Shown here: positions 1 through 12,529 of the stretch, in pieces | Position numbering within the stretch: position 1 is the first letter of the stretch | Layout of the letters: each line of letters starts with the position of its first letter | Origin: Bigelowiella natans CCMP2755 | Taxonomy: Eukaryota > Cercozoa > Chlorarachniophyceae | Reading direction: 5' to 3' | Length of the DNA: 64,000 bases | NCBI GenBank assembly: GCA_000320545.1 | Contig: ADNK01001860.1 | Span: 1-64,000 of the forward strand | Made by a program: the position numbers and the translations under genes | The notes under the pieces: model-generated | Told to the model about the DNA's origin: nothing | The model's database searches: none | Seen by the model: only the letters and a program-made list of their open reading frames with translations

Positions 1-4
1 GTAG

Positions 5-164
5 CTGCTGAAGTCACGATTCCGCGGTGCTCAAGAGGCTCATGCTATAGTCAGAAAGCTACCCGAAGCACTCAAGTCAAAATTCACTCCGACTATGGCA
101 TGGTAGGAGGAGGATGATGATGATGATGATGATGATAATAGAATGTGAGGCATCACTAGCACCG

Positions 165-195
<31 letters not shown>

Positions 196-372
196 CCTGT
201 GCGGCATGCAAAGCACATCTTGCAGCAACTACCAATATGATACATCAACCCGCAATTTTTCCCTTGGTAAGGTTCTGAACTTGCTCTCAAAGCACAGCGT
301 CGATGAAGCCAAGACCATCGTCGCGAATTCATTTGGGTATTAGCTGCTGCAGGCAATAGTAGCCTTTGTCTG

Positions 373-413
<41 letters not shown>

Positions 414-821
414 GCAGTAGATGGATTGGATATCATTTGAACAGATGTGACATCCGTGTCGATGCTCTTACTTACTTACTTACTTACTTACGTGTGTGTG
501 TGTGTGTGTGTGTTTCCAGCTCATATTTACGCGCGCGGCGACAATCCAAGCGCGAAGATCGTCAACAGAAACAGGTCGTAGTAGTAGTAGTAGTAATAGT
601 CGCACATAGCCCATGCCCACCATCATCGATTTGGATGTCTCAAGTATGATTATGTGTCTATTACTCTCCCTTCAATTCAAGGTGGAAATGGCAGAAGAAA
701 TTGTGAAAGGTGAGGATGCTGTAGTAGCAGTAGCAGCAGTAGCAGAATCAGTGGTAGTCGGAATAGATGTCGTCAGTTTACGATTCCTGCCAATTTTTGC
801 AGCATCATCACCACTATCATC

Positions 822-853
<32 letters not shown>

Positions 854-1673
854 CATTATCATTATCATAATCATCATCGTCGTCGTCATTTGTTTGACCC
901 ATAGGCATTGATCCCGATGCATTCCTTGCGTACAATAAGCTGCGGCATCGTCTCAAGGACGAGAAGAGAGCGTTGGGGTTTCTAATCGATCAGGTAGTAA
1001 TAATGGTACGGAAAGCATCATCATCACCTTCATAGCAGCGTTATGTCACCACCACCATCATCGTTGTCATCATCATTCTCACATGATATGCAGAGCCGAG
1101 ATATGTTCCGTGAATCGGTAGCGGAGATGCTGCAATGGGCCCCCGTCGGCACCCCCGTGCTCATCCCGTCAGCAGCAGACAACAATGATGATAAGAGGGG
1201 GGGGGGGGGGAATGGAAATAGCCTCTACTTCGATCGTCTTCTCGATGGGGAGGAGGAGGGTCCAGGGGGTGGTGATGATACAAACGCTAACGATGGGAAG
1301 AACCAGCAAGCAGACGATGTTACTGTGAAGGGGTGGGGGGGGACGATGCTAGTTCCCGCGCTGCTGTTAGATGATGGCGGACGCACATTGCCACCGTAAG
1401 TGAAGTGCTGCCATCATTTGTTGTTTTAACTCCAAAGTATTCACATGACGACGACGATGAGGAGGGGGGGGGGGGGGGGGGGGAAGGGAGGTGGAGGCAG
1501 GCCAGCCACATAGAGAGATACTTGCGGCATAAGATGCACAGCTGATAACGATGTGATGGTGATGATGATGACCATTCTCAATATGAAGATACCTGGTGTG
1601 CTTGGGAAGGGACAACAAGTACTACATCTTACCTGATACCGAGGTGGTACATGCAGTGATACTTGATGGCGAT

Positions 1674-1705
<32 letters not shown>

Positions 1706-2748
1706 GGGGATGATGAAGACAATTATGTTCCTATAACTGTTTGACAGGTGCTTGCAGTTGATTTTGACCAACCGATCGATATGCTTGACTCCGAGGCTAT
1801 TGACTTACTCAAGGGTGCTGCTGCTGCTACTGCTATTTACGTGTGAAATGCTACGTCTTCGTAATGATGATGATGATGAAGAAGAAGAAGATGATGATGA
1901 TAGAATGAAACATAGAATTTAAATAGAGAGGAGAAGGCAGCATTTTGGAGTTTGAATGTGTATGCGCTATTTGGTTGACGTTTAATAGTCGTCTTGTTGC
2001 TGAAACGAAAGTAGTCTCATTGAGTAGCGTTTGGATGGTATTAACAGGGTTGCGCCGACCCCCATGGATTGCCTTCAGTGATGATCCTCCCATGTAATAG
2101 TGAGCATTCATAGAACCATACACTATAATATTTGTCTTGTATATTGTTCTCAAATTACGTGAATATGGAAGAGATAACGCTGCATTGATGACGCTGCGTC
2201 GTCGCCATCACATAAAATGTGTTGTCTTGTTAGGTACGTGGAGAGTTCCACATTGCCCGAGTCGGCCTCTTGGTAACATTTCACATTCATATCCCTTTGC
2301 AAACGCGTGTGAGCCATTTCTTCGTCTGATATCATAACGTGATAATGCTAGAAGCTTGTCTTCCAATCAGACTTCCTCTCCCGCAACCTTGTCACAAAAT
2401 CCCTCTCGTCTCTCCTTCTTGGCTACTCTCTTGTTGGATGATCCAAATTGTTGCTTCTTCTTCTTCTTCTTTTTCTTTCTAGGGCGCTACAAATTCCTGA
2501 TATTGATGTCCCTCCTGCACCCCCGGAAGTAAGTGAATAAGGAAAGTAGTGCTTGTATATCAGAGGAGGAGGGTCGAAAGTATAGTAGTCGTAGTCCTGC
2601 TGCTTGTCTTTGTTGGTACCGTCAGTAGCAAGAGTAATCCTGTGTATGGAGGTTCTTCTTGCAATCATGCTGCTACTGCTTTTTGTGAATGTAGGTCGTT
2701 GCGCAGCAGTCCAGGGTCCAAAAATTGGAAGGTACTTGCTTGCATATA

Positions 2749-2787
<39 letters not shown>

Positions 2788-5700
2788 ATAATATGGCAGT
2801 AAATTCTATGTCATACGATGCATATCGTCATCTCATATGCACGAGTTTGGTATAATATCATCTTTATAAACAACATTTCCATCACGATCGTTTCTTCTTG
2901 ATGGCGTTTGCATCGCAACAATGGCGACTTGATTGATGACCATTGCAATGGCGGTGATGACAATAACAACGACGACGACGATGATGGTGGTGGTGGTGAT
3001 AATTGGGTCGGCTAATCGTATTATTTGCAGCTCAAATCGAAAGTAGCCCCATCGCCCAGCTTGAGAACAAGAAGAAGGTACTGCTGCAGCTGCTGCTGGC
3101 ATTTACACCACAATGCACACAGATACACGTACCCATTGTTCTATACCTACTGTTGAAAATAGTGCGCACACATGTATAAAGGCTGTGATTAGCGTAGCGG
3201 CGTCAGCAGGATATCTTAGAGAATAACTCAAGCCTGATGCTGCTACTGCTGCTTCGACATAACAAAGGTTCTCAAGGCGTTCAAATTCCTGCGAAAGGTC
3301 CGTCAGGAAAAGGAGAAAGAGGTACGTGCGTGTGGGCTTCTAGCTTGCAACGACATCATTACGACGCTGTGGATCACTCCAAATTCCCACAAAATGATGA
3401 TATATAGCCAGAATGATCCTACAGCATCTTCTCGACATATACATCTGCCTCTGATTAGCCATTGCTCGGTCGTTGTTGCTATGCTTTGTCGTTCTTACTG
3501 TACAATCAGTCAAGAGAAATGGCGGCTGAGATGTCTTCCTATTCCTCCGTCACTGGCACCATTAACGGCAGCAGTATTGTTGGCGGTGAAAAGCCCTCAT
3601 TCTTGTGGTCGCAATTCTTAAACTTAACAGAGGTACTTTTAACTGCTGCTGCTGCTGCTACTAAAAACTACTGTACCAGTAAATACCGATAGTTTTGCTT
3701 TATGGCGCTGATAAAAAAAAAAGGGGGGGGGGGAGGGGTTGTGGGGGAATGAATATACAGTCGCACAACTACAATCCCGGTTGTTTCGTTGCTGCCGACC
3801 AATTGTTGCCCCTCTTCCACCCATCTTCATTTCCCTCTTCATCATCATCAGGTCTTAAATCGCTATGGCTTTCTAGAAGGAACCGTTGTGACTCCTGATC
3901 TAGGGAGACTTGGAGCAGAAGTAAAGGGCGACAACGAACTTTGGGTTGTAGGCAACAAGCAGATGATGTTTAGAAGATAATGCCAACTGCTGCTCATCTC
4001 GCCATGCCTTTTTGTTGAAATGGCAGAAATTGTCGATGTTTTCCCAATATCGCAGTGATGCTAGCAGGGATGATGAATTCTATACACGACTTGTTGGTTA
4101 TTATTCTCTTTGTGGTGTCATCGTCGTCGTTGTGTTTGTTGCGGCTGTTGCTACTATATTCTTGCTGCTCCTTCTCTTGTGCAGGTTGCATTGGTACTGC
4201 TGGAGCTGGATAATCTTTTCTGGGATCAAGGCCTCAATCCGCATCATCTTGCCGCAGTGGTAGTACTTCTTATGAACTGCTGTATCGAGGAGGGGGGTGG
4301 AGGAGCGCAAGATACCCAAACATGGGCAGATGTGGACATTGATGAGCTGGGCTCTCCTCTCGCTTTTCCTCCTCCTCTCTACTAGACTATTTTTCCTCCT
4401 CCTCCTCGTTCGGCTTACTATCCTTCGCATGCTGCGTTGTGTAAAAGGTGGGTGCGTTGGTATCGTATGAGCCTCCACCAGGCTCTGGAGAGTTTCCAGA
4501 GACTCTTGCAATATCAGAGGAGGCGGCGGACATCCTTGATCATCTTCGAGTTGAAGTTCAGGTAGTTGCCCCAGGAAAGATGCTTATTTGTTTTGTTTCG
4601 CTTCGCTTTGAGGGACTTTTCCTTCTTCTAAATCTTGGTTAGTGGAAATCTTAATTTGTGTGTGTGTTTGTGTATTTGTAGGCCCCACTGGGTATGCAGC
4701 AAGCAGCGTACAAGATCGGTGTAGGTGCTAACCTAGAGAACTACTACGTGGGTCTGGTTGAAGCTTGGGCGCTGGGGGAGGACTGGATGTCACTTGTGGA
4801 ATCATCCGGTAATTATCATCATCATCATCATCATTATCATCATGAAAACAGCAACGTCTTCAAAGCATGATCCAGCTTCCAAACTCCCCCGTTATCATTT
4901 CTATGCCCTTGTGATGGTGGTGTATATAGGCATGCAGGAGGGCGACTTGTGTAATCTTTTACGTCGCACCTTGGATGTGTTGCGATTGATTCCACGCCTT
5001 CCCACTCTGTCGAGGGCGTTCAAGCGACAGGCCCGATCCGCCATCAAGGTATTAGACCGACACTGATAGGGAGGGGGGGGGGCATGGACGTTTAGTTGTG
5101 GTATTTGGTGCTAGCGTGCTTATCTGAGTGCGAGAATATTGATTGTGATTCATTTTTTGATCCGCTGTTTGGTGGTAAAGATGGTGGGGCGCTACCCTAT
5201 CACCGACACCGTTACGTACGAGCTGCAAGCAGAGGAAATCGAAGAAATTGAGCAAGAACAAGAACAGGACAAAGATAATATTCCGCGAGACGGTGAGGGG
5301 TCCCACCAGCAGGATGAGAATGATGATGATCATCTGGGTAGTAGATGCTCCATAATCACAGTGACAATTTTTTTTACACGCATACATGGGATCAGTCGTT
5401 CGCAACCATAAACATGTGCGTTGAAGGGAACTTCGCAGGGAATCGATGTCTGATATGTGTCTCTATTTCCTCTCTCCCCCTCCTGCTATCTCCGCCGCCG
5501 ATATGCAGCAGACGAAAGACAAGCTACTGTTGCAGAAGAAGATACGTCTTTGTCGTCTTCTTCATCATCATCATCAGCAGCATCACCAGCAGCAGCAGCA
5601 CCGAGTAAGGCGAACGGGGTTGGGGACCGGCCAGTGGCGGTGCCTCGTATCTCTGCTGCTCAACCGCAAGATGAATATGATGAGGAGAGCGAAGCGGAGA

Positions 5701-6108
5701 GAATACTGAGAAAAGCTTCTAAGGACGCACGTCGAGCCCTCGGATTGGATGACGACAAGGAAACCGATCTACAGCTACTTAGTAAAGGTGTCTCATGAGG
5801 GAGGGGTGTGGGGGAGAGGGGGGGGGGCTGAAGGCCATCTTATATGAATACATATAATAGTAAGACAAGCAGCACATACAACACCCTTCTTTACATTAGT
5901 TTATACCATGCCTCCTACAGGGAGATCCTTGAATATTGCTAATTCTCGCAACGGTGAAGACGTGCTATTTGAAGACGATGAAGATGACGATGAATTCTCC
6001 ATCTTCGATACCTTTGAGGGTGATGACTCCGAGGACTTCTCTGAGGATGACGAAGAACCCGATTTCGACAGGCCGGGCAGCAATGCGGCCTCATCATCTT
6101 CTGGATAA
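5..6108 (+). CDS. ISE2/Ski2-like DExH-box RNA helicase, C-terminal part (5' end outside window)
   Basis: This is the C-terminal part of a Ski2-like RNA helicase, closest in pattern to the plastid helicase ISE2. The window opens at an intron acceptor. The first exon (5-102) reads FRGAQEAHAIV...EALKSKFTPT and splices in phase to an exon at 217-332 with KVLNLLSKHSVDEAKTIVA. This matches the post-helicase segment of the family (PLVSQFTASYGM, LNLL). Later short exons carry the DSHCT-type region: a glycine and charged linker near 1.1-1.4 kb, RYGFLEGTVVTPDLGRLGAE (3.85 kb), the VALVLLELDNLFWDQGLNP helix (4.2 kb), YVGLVEAWALGEDWMSLVES (4.7 kb) and GDLCNLLRRTLDVLRLIPRL (4.9 kb). The protein ends in a Ser/Ala tract and an acidic Asp/Glu tail (5908-6108) that ISE2 is not known to need. 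About 15 exons are separated by introns full of GAT, CTA, GT and poly-G repeats. In plants ISE2 acts in chloroplast RNA processing; plastid location here is inferred. Internal exon borders are approximate. Confidence 0.8.
374..512. repeat. Intronic microsatellites (TA)n, (TTAC)n, (GT)n
   Basis: A TA tract (about 374-411), a TTAC tract (about 466-490) and a GT tract (about 491-512) lie in one intron of the helicase gene. Similar tracts sit in its other introns: GAT at 113-136, CTA at 164-196, poly-G at 1197-1210 and 1464-1483, GAT at 1675-1703 and GT at 2754-2784. Confidence 0.9.
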
Positions 6109-6779
6109 AACTCATGATAGAACACAAATGCGGTGGAATTCACAACATGTGCAAAATGTGCACATGTCGACTACATCCTGCAACCATTCGCCATTTTTTT
6201 ATTCGACCGTGCACATCTGAACATGCACATCGAATCATCGAATGCATAAGTTCAGACTGCTGAAGATTCGCTTTTGCAACGTCATTTGCAATGAATGTGT
6301 TTCGAAGCAAGTGACAGGTAGCAAATTGCACAGCTGTCGCGCATGACATGGCATGGCCATTGCGCATGGCTTGCTAGCTTTCACAGCATTTTCACAACTA
6401 GACAACCATTTTGTCATTGTTGGAAAGTTGGCCTGTGCGATTCACTGTTGTCACACCACTGCACTGCAGGCAGAATGAATCGCAGACGTCCTGTGATGAG
6501 GACCGTGCGTTGGAGCTGCTGTGCAAAAAATGTGCCAAATGAATTGTTCAACATGCAGCTGTGTGCATGCATGGCGCACACAAAACTCAGAACTTCATGT
6601 GGATGTCCGACAATGCAAATGTGCACTGTGCGGGCATGACTCTAGCAGAACTTCACCCACGTACATGCATGCAGCGATCATCCATCGTTCTGGCTAGCTG
6701 GGCTGCAAGACGGATGTGATGGGAATCAAATCAAACTTGTTCAATGGTCACCCTCATGCAGCTGTGCAATGCAGCGGCT

Positions 6780-6960
6780 ACAGCGCTAATGTTGAATCTG
6801 TTGGTCTCCGCTACGATGTGTTTCATCATTGGTTTGGTCTTGAACGGTGCGCATTTTGCGCAGCAGTGCGTGTTTCCTTCTCATCGCAAGTCAATCTTTT
6901 CGTTTCGTCGTCGCGCATCACCATGGCAGTGAGCTGATTCCAAAAGCGGCGTTGAGTGTT
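6780..6960 (+). repeat. Single copy of the palindrome arm and loop repeat
   Basis: The segment contains GTTTCGTCGTCGCGCATCAC followed by a GGCAGTGAG..GATTCC..GCGGCGTTGA stretch. That string recurs at 12180-12240 and, inverted, at 11935-12010. The preceding part (TTGGTCTCC, CAGTGCGTGTTTC, TCTCATCGCAA) matches the loop at 12045-12170, so this is a half-element without the second arm. Confidence 0.75.
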
Positions 6961-7804
6961 GGACTGTGTTGGGATCACATTGCACGTGAATGGAGCGTGC
7001 AGCTTGCAAACGACTTCTTTCGCATGTGTGCTTTTGAGAAAGGTGGACATGAGTGTGGGTTTCACTACACTCATGTTCTGCGAACATCGACGTCATTGAT
7101 TACTCCTGGGGCCTGTTCATGCTCGTTCCACAACTCATTTTCGCTCCTAGTTTCTTTTGACAGACTACAGACTGTGACTGTTTCAACATTTTCCTAAACA
7201 TTTGCGGAAAGATGGCGAACTCACTAGTTCAATCGTTGTGCCTAGCAACAGTACAATCGACACTGAAATCAGTTCCTCGCTAGCCTTTGAGCCTGTCACT
7301 GCAGCATCTTTGGACAGCTTTGCACTTCACAGAATCAAGCCAGCACCACCATTTGATCTACACCCATGATCACGGTGCCGAGCGGATACTGATTTCTCAC
7401 GTGCCATTCATGCAATCCTGACAATTTAAATTTAATTCTGCAAAAGATGTGTCTGCTGCCACCACGACGATGATGATGATGGTGGTGGTGGTGATGATCA
7501 GCATCGCATCCGACGATTGAATCACAAATAATCTGAACTGTACTCCGACCACTAGAGCAAGCCATGCCTACCACAGCAAACGAAACCAAAGCAGGGGCTT
7601 CGGAACGGCGGGCAGCGACGTTTCTAGCACCCATTCAGGGGCTAAAAGGAATGGACATGGACACATGAAGAGAAGATGGATGAAAAATGCGGAACTAATC
7701 ATCGGCTCCATTGAAAGCGGAGACCTACCCAGGCAGTAACAGTAACAGCAATATTAACCCATAGCACCGCCTCAATCAGCGCAACAATGCTGCGAGCACG
7801 AGGA

Positions 7805-8250
7805 CTGCAGCATCCTGTTCTTCCAGATCAACGATTAACGTTTCGGAGAAAGCAACACAAAAACAGAACTCAAGTCCGACGAGCCGCAAAGCTGCCGAAT
7901 GCTAAACACACTCTTTTGTTTGGTTTATTGCTGTACGACTTCTTACTTCCCTGTAGAACAAGCAAAGAATATGTGTTCCCATCAACTGCAGCATCCTGTT
8001 CTTCCAGGTCAACAATTAACGTTTCGGAAAAGACAAAACACAAAAACAGAACTCGTGTCCGAGTGAGCCGCGAAGCGTCGAACGATTTACATGCATGCAT
8101 TGTTTATGATTCCTTTTTTTTTATTGCTGTGCGAGTTCTTACTCCATTGTAGAACAAACAAGGAATGCATGTTCCCATCAACTACAGCATCCTGTTCTTC
8201 CGGGTCGGCGTCGACGATGAACGTTTCGGAAATTTCTTCTCCCCTTCTCG
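7805..8250 (+). repeat. Tandem repeat of about 180-195 bp, roughly 2.3 copies
   Basis: The string CAGCATCCTGTTCTTCC starts near 7807, 7988 and 8184. Each start is followed by AACGTTTCGGA within 40 bases. In the first two units this leads to an AAAACAGAACTC stretch, a TTTATTGCTGT stretch, and then TGTAGAACAA and a TGTTCCCATCAACT end. Spacing is about 181 and 196 bp; the third unit stops after AACGTTTCGGA. Copies differ by substitutions and small indels, so the array is not recent. Confidence 0.85.
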
Positions 8251-8494
8251 AGCCGACACCGACCGAACACATTTGCTGAGTTCCGGCATTTAGTAGTAGT
8301 TGGAGACGAATTTTCCACTGCGACATGACTTTAAACCGCTCTTATCCGGAAAACGACATTGGGAAGGCATATATTGGAGGATTTTCATTGGCGACTTGGA
8401 CTGACGGTTGTCGCAGTAAAAAAATCTCGAGAAATGTTGCTGTCCAAACACTCCAATTCGAACGAACCGGACGTGTTTGTTGCCGGTTGCAACG

Positions 8495-9035
8495 ATGGTG
8501 GAGTTCTGTGAGCGGCGGATCTTTGAGCGATGCTGCTGGGCCAGTCCCTTCGCTGCATCAGCATACGTATGCCTAACTGCTTGGCTTTTGTTAGATGGTT
8601 TTTGTGATTCGAAGCAGCTTATGCCCGAGCTTTTTTTGTCTTCGTGCAGCTGTACTGGCCAGCTGTGGCGTTTCTAGTCACGTACATCGTACTTTACATA
8701 CGGAGACAAACTGCGGATACACGGGTTTCGCTTATTCTTCTCTGCACTTCTACTTTCTGCCGGAGCATCTGGTCTGATTATACCTGGTTTGGATGTGTTT
8801 TAGAATAATAATAATAAATGGAAAAATCGATTCGATTCAGGTTTTCTCGAGCGGCATGCCAATATTATGATATCGGGAACTATTTTCTCAACCGAATCTC
8901 CCTTCTCTTTCTCTTCTCAGGTCTGAAAAGTTGCGATATAATGTTTAGAATGATGGATCGTTCGAATGATGAATCGTTCCACCTTCCATTCCCTTCTCTT
9001 TCTCTGCCCTCTCTTTCTCGTGGATGTGTAAATAC

Positions 9036-9079
<44 letters not shown>

Positions 9080-11113
9080 CGTCTCTGATACCTCCTGGTA
9101 ATTGCCCAGGATTCTCGGTTTACTTGCAAAATTGGGCGATCTTCTTTTTTCAGACTATTCTCTTCCGAGACATTATGTCCGACACCAAGCAGTATCGAAG
9201 ATGGATTCGAATAGTAATAACAATATCTTCATCTCATAAAGTGTTAGTAATCACAAGACACTACTGGTTGTAATTATGGTTGAAATCTCAATTACAATCT
9301 CTCTTCATTCAGCACTCTTTGTGAATTCTATAATCAGGGAACAGTCGTGCTGAATATTGCAGTATGGATATCGAATATTGTAACTGCTCATCTGTTCTTC
9401 TTCTATGATAATTGCACCCGGGTTTGCTATGATGCCGGTATACGAATTGCAAAATTCCATGGCCAGTTGCTTCCCGGTACGAATCTGTCTAATTGGTTCT
9501 GTCATCATTCACTCCAACAACTAGGTCTCTACATGATATTGGTGGCGAGCTGTCTCCTTTCCATAACTTTTGGGCTTCTGGGAGTGAGTATCTACTTTTA
9601 TCTCTCGTCGCAGGTGGAAGATCGAAACTGTGATGATGATACGCTGTTTCCTTGCTTGCTTGCTGCTTCTGTGATGTACCCCCATCTCAGATGTAAAATT
9701 ACACTTCTAAACTAAACTATTGCAATGGTTGTCACTCAACAGAAGAACACTTCTAAACCAAACTATTGCAATGGTTGTCACTCAACAGAAGAACACTTCT
9801 AAACCAAACTATTGCAATGGTTGTCACTCAACAGAAGAACACTTCTAAACCAAACTATTGCAATGGTTGTCACTCAACAGAAGAACACTTCTAAACCAAA
9901 CTATTGCAATGGTTGTCACTCAACAGAAGAACACGTGTTAATGTTTCATGTATATAAGACATCGCATGTATAATTACCATAACTGTACACATGGCAAATA
10001 GGACGATCAAACTATGATCTCTCACGATCTCCCGGCGATACGATTCAGGAAGATGGTATTACTGATTACTTTGCCAGCTGCAAATAAGATAGCGCACCTA
10101 GCACAGCCCTTCTGCTGAGGATATAATATGGTACATTTGCTCGTTGTTTGTAGGCCAAAAAGCTGATGTTCGTTGGCCTCGTGTGCTTCATATGCTTTCT
10201 GGTGCAGTCCCTATGCTTTCTATGGAGGTGGTTTTGTAGAGAAAGAAATCAAATACATCTAGGAAGGATAGGAATCATCAGAATATCTTGCTCTTCTCGT
10301 TTTGCGCCGCGGACGTGACTATCGACACCATCACCATAATCAATCTCACTGTCATCAACATAACACAAAATCAAGTATATAATCAAAAATCTGATGCAAA
10401 GAATATCTCTAAATGTCTCATAACTAGCGTCGATGGCCAGAAAAAGCTCCCGCCGCTGTACACCTACCCATATTTCTACTACACTGTCGTTGACCTTCTC
10501 CCTGTGGTTACTCTCTTCTTCTCGGTACTATTACAACTGCTTCCAATGTTGCGACAAGCAGCATAAAGAATCCTCTAACTTTGGCAACGTTCAACTGGTC
10601 TTCTTACACCCTGCTGTTGGTCAGATCGCTCCGCAAACCAGGAGGTCTAAGCTCGGTGCCAGCGTCAGGAGCAGTTCGTCGATGTCTGCATTTACAGCAA
10701 TGTCCAACGACAACAACTACTTCGGTGGGGTGGACAGAGAAGAGGGGAAATGGGTCGAGACTAGCTCGTACGAGGGCATTTTTGAGAAAAACGGCGGCGG
10801 CAGCCTGCTGGAAGCGAAGAGATCATTTTCCAACAACGGCTTGATTGCCCATGGAAACGGCAAATACTCCCCGATTTCAACCATAGGTGGAAAAGGAACT
10901 GAGGCCGCCTTAACAGCGAGCAGCAGTTCTGCGGGTGATAGTGGAGGGGGTGGGTTTAAGAGAAATAATGGGGATAGCAAGGGCATGATGATATTAGGGA
11001 GAGAAAGATTCTGGTCTTCTTTTCATACCAGCGGTGGTGAACGACCAGGAAGGCCAGCTGCGCTAAGTAGCGCGCTCTTAACCGGACATGACGATAACAG
11101 CAGGTACGGATAA
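8495..11113 (+). CDS. Seven-span membrane protein resembling THH1/TOM1/TOM3
   Basis: This is a multi-exon gene for a polytopic membrane protein. The first exon (8495-8566) starts at ATG and joins in phase to 8650 onward, which encodes LYWPAVAFLVTYIVLYIRRQ (span 1). Later exons give FSVYLQNWAIFFFQTIL, VLNIAVWISNIVTAHLFFFY, LYMILVASCLLSITFGLLG and KKLMFVGLVCFICFLVQSL. The last span is YFYYTVVDLLPVVTLFFS, followed by a 100-nt intron (10525-10624) and a soluble tail to 11113 rich in Ser and Gly. The final two spans match the end of plant THH1/TOM1/TOM3 proteins (an RK..V..VC..CFL helix, then a YY..VE.LPS-type helix). Those are tonoplast proteins known as tobamovirus replication partners in plants; the role here is unknown. 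A GPCR-like protein is the alternative. Middle exon borders are not settled, and one intron carries the 46-bp minisatellite. Confidence 0.55.
9038..9078. repeat. Intronic (GT)n microsatellite
   Basis: About 20 GT units lie in an intron of the TOM1-like gene, between the exon near 8.9 kb and the QNWAIFFFQ exon. Confidence 0.9.
9700..9935 (+). repeat. 46-bp minisatellite, about five copies
   Basis: A 46-bp unit beginning TGCAATGGTTGTCACTCAAC and ending AAACCAAACTAT repeats almost without change from about 9700 to 9935. The first unit has one difference (AAACTAAACTAT). It begins at the end of an open frame and lies between the fifth and sixth membrane-span exons, so it is intronic. The near identity of the copies points to recent expansion or active homogenisation. 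Confidence 0.95.
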
Positions 11114-11171
11114 ATCAAATCGCGAATGTTGATCATATCTACCGAGGAAGATGAGAATTATCGAGGACTGC

Positions 11172-11172
11172 C

Positions 11173-11234
<62 letters not shown>
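11172..11234. repeat. Compound (CT)n(GT)n microsatellite
   Basis: A CT tract runs directly into a GT tract just downstream of the TOM1-like stop codon. The same CT-to-GT compound design recurs at 25237-25289 and 28610-28676. Confidence 0.9.
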
Positions 11235-11240
<6 letters not shown>

Positions 11241-11865
11241 TGTAATTGTATTTTTCACGGGAAAGAGAGAGAGTGAAATAAAAGAAAGAAGATCTTTCGT
11301 ATCTGATGCGTAAAAGTTACTACGTTGAAGGTTGTAATTGACATCATTATTGATGCATTTGTAGGTCGGACAGTAGGGGCACTGCAGTGGATTTCAGCTT
11401 ATAACACATATATAAGATGGAATAAATATGTTAAATTTTTTTAATCATCATCCTAATGTAGCTTTACAATGCTGCGGCTACAGCGCTTCAGTTATATTTG
11501 TTTGTCTCCGCTATCATGTCAATCATACATGTGAATGCATTGTCATTGGGTCGCACTTGTCGTGCCGCGCGCTAAATTTTGGGCTTGCATCTCTTTTTGT
11601 TCTGCAGTTCACACACATGTAGTTCTACATTCACATGTGAATCTAGCTACACAAGAATGAGCATGATCATGTGATAACCGTGCAGTGTAGTAGTGGAGAC
11701 AGACACTCTTTTTCATGCAATGATGTGACCTGCAGTGTGAAATGCAATGCGAGCTGACTCAGAGCAACGCTGGTGCACATGGCATGGAACGACGGCAATG
11801 ATCGATCATCAGTGTACGCACATCGTCGTTTCGACACTCTAGCACACCATGCATGCCATCAGCAG

Positions 11866-12306
11866 CATGAGTGACTTTGGCTGCGCTTTTCACTTGCATG
11901 CACTGCAGCACCACAAATTGCACACCACACGCACATCATCAACGCCGCTTGAGAAATCAGCTCACTGCCACAGCACGTGATGCGCGACGACGAAACGAAA
12001 AGATTGACTTGCGATGCTGCACAGCTGCACAGCACCAATGTCAAATCCATTGGTCTCCTGTTGTTGTGGCTGTGTTCAATGCAACCAAATGCACGTTGTT
12101 TCAGTCTTCTAGTCTTGAATGTCGCGCGCATTTGCGCAACAGTGCGTGTTTCATTCTCATCGCAACTCAATGATCTTTTCGTTTCGTCGTCGCGCATCAC
12201 GTGCCAGCTGTGGCAGTGAGTTGATTCCTCAGGCGGCGTTGATGTGCGTGTGTTGTGCAATGCGGCTGTGCGTGCAAGTGAAAAGCGCAGCCAAAGTCAC
12301 TTTGCG
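11866..12306. repeat. Long imperfect palindrome (foldback element), arms of about 145 bp
   Basis: Bases 11866-12012 and 12160-12306 are inverted copies of each other with small indels. Both arms contain, in opposite orientation, GTGACTTTGGCTGCGCTTTT, ACACACGCACATC, CAACGCCGC and GATGCGCGACGACGAAACGA. The spacer is about 150 bp. It could fold into a long hairpin and resembles a foldback or MITE-type element. No transposase frame lies inside. Confidence 0.85.
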
Positions 12307-12529
12307 CAAACGAGATGTGACGAGAACGCACCTTCCAGGCCTTCCGCGATCGAGTGCGCATTGAACGAACGTCCGTGCGTGCCAGCCAGGTGTGTGAACC
12401 CGTGAACCAATTCGTGGGATGCACGTGCACGCAAGTGAGCTCATGAGCTCATCGCGTGCGCGAACAACGTGAACAATGATGATGAATTGCACTTCCAAAT
12501 TGTTGCGAGACACTTGCAGTGCACGATCG

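Larger units (their letters stand above)
6109..8494. other. Intergenic region with dispersed and tandem repeats, no gene recognised
   Basis: No conserved coding sequence is visible. The left half is rich in TGCA-containing words and holds one copy of the arm and loop sequence of the 11.9-12.3 kb palindrome (about 6780-6960). The right half holds the tandem repeat at 7805-8250. Several open frames of 60-120 codons occur, but none shows splice-consistent or family-like sequence. Confidence 0.6.

Noticed and set aside
437-870. Open frames made of repeated Val, Ser or Cys/Val
   Set aside because: They are translations of GT, TCA and GTA microsatellites in introns.
10433-10624. A continuous 226-codon frame as the true end of the TOM1-like gene
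   Set aside because: Its first part overlaps the last membrane span in another frame; a 100-nt intron (10525-10624) with a pyrimidine-rich acceptor joins the span to the tail in phase.
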